DNA from: a virus
Length of the DNA stretch: 37,884 nt
Virus record (IMG/VR): IMGVR_UViG_3300031576_000181
Coordinates: 1 to 37,884 of that record
Reading direction: 5' to 3' (one strand)
A model generated the notes under the pieces. That model was given only the letters and a program-made list of their open reading frames with translations. It searched no databases and had not been told where the DNA came from. The position numbers were made by a program, and so were the translations under genes. Of this stretch, positions 37,836-37,884 are shown piece after piece (the first letter of the stretch is position 1; each line of letters starts with the position of its first letter).

Positions 37836-37884
37836 GTTCTTCCTCTCCCTCCCTGAATTGTAACTGGCGACCAGTCGTTACAAG
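37754..37884. repeat. Right copy of the terminal direct repeat
   Basis: Matches bases 1-131 except at 37880 (A here, C at 127). On the minus strand this changes GAA (Glu 176 of the fusion) to TAA. It lies five bases from the contig end, so an assembly error is a realistic alternative to true variation. Confidence 0.95.

Noticed and set aside
1-37884. Integrase, repressor or other lysogeny genes
   Set aside because: No tyrosine/serine recombinase or repressor motif was found in any supported gene; small unknown proteins cannot be fully excluded.

Overview
The window is an almost complete tailed-phage genome. The first 131 bases recur as the last 131 bases (1-131 and 37754-37884) with one mismatch, so the contig closes into a circle of about 37,753 bp. 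Nearly all genes lie on the minus strand, packed with 4-base ATGA/GTGA overlaps. A small plus-strand island (about 12.5-15.0 kb) is the exception. There is a tape measure, a tail-tube-like protein and a frameshifted chaperone pair, but no sheath, so this is probably a siphovirus. Its head module is Mu/HK97-like (MuF-type minor head protein, Com-like zinc protein, protease-capsid fusion). Two lipoboxes, a spanin-like gene and sigma70-like promoters suggest a Gram-negative host. I see no integrase, excisionase, repressor, tRNA or CRISPR array, so a lytic lifestyle is likely but not proven. The host species cannot be named from the sequence.

Layout on the minus strand, in transcription order from a promoter near 12.48 kb. 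(1) Replication and recombination: a lambda O-like initiator carrying repeats that look like an internal origin, a possible helicase loader, a YqaJ exonuclease and a putative annealing partner, then a run of small zinc-binding proteins, a RusA-like protein, an HNH endonuclease and a ParB-methyltransferase fusion. (2) Packaging and head: TerS, TerL, portal, MuF, an unknown protein, a Com-like protein, then a protease-scaffold-capsid polyprotein that runs across the contig junction and is followed by an intrinsic terminator at 36.02 kb. (3) Connector and tail: 36.0 to 26.0 kb, including major tail protein, G/GT chaperones with an A AAA AAC slip site, tape measure and distal tail proteins. (4) Appendages and lysis: 26.0 to 15.1 kb, with three tandem paralogous appendage proteins, a holin/endolysin/spanin-like cassette, two glycine-rich adhesin-like paralogues and several unknown virion-like proteins.

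The plus-strand island has its own TATAAT promoter, a strongly structured leader with a pseudoknot-like pairing pattern, and about eight tiny translationally coupled genes (zinc motifs, a Cys-rich lipoprotein, membrane proteins). I recognise none by function. It is the best place to look for an undescribed host-interaction module. Other points of interest are the protease-capsid fusion with an internal ribosome-binding site, a mismatch in the terminal repeat that would turn a Glu codon of that fusion into a stop, and the shared N-terminus of the HNH and methyltransferase genes.
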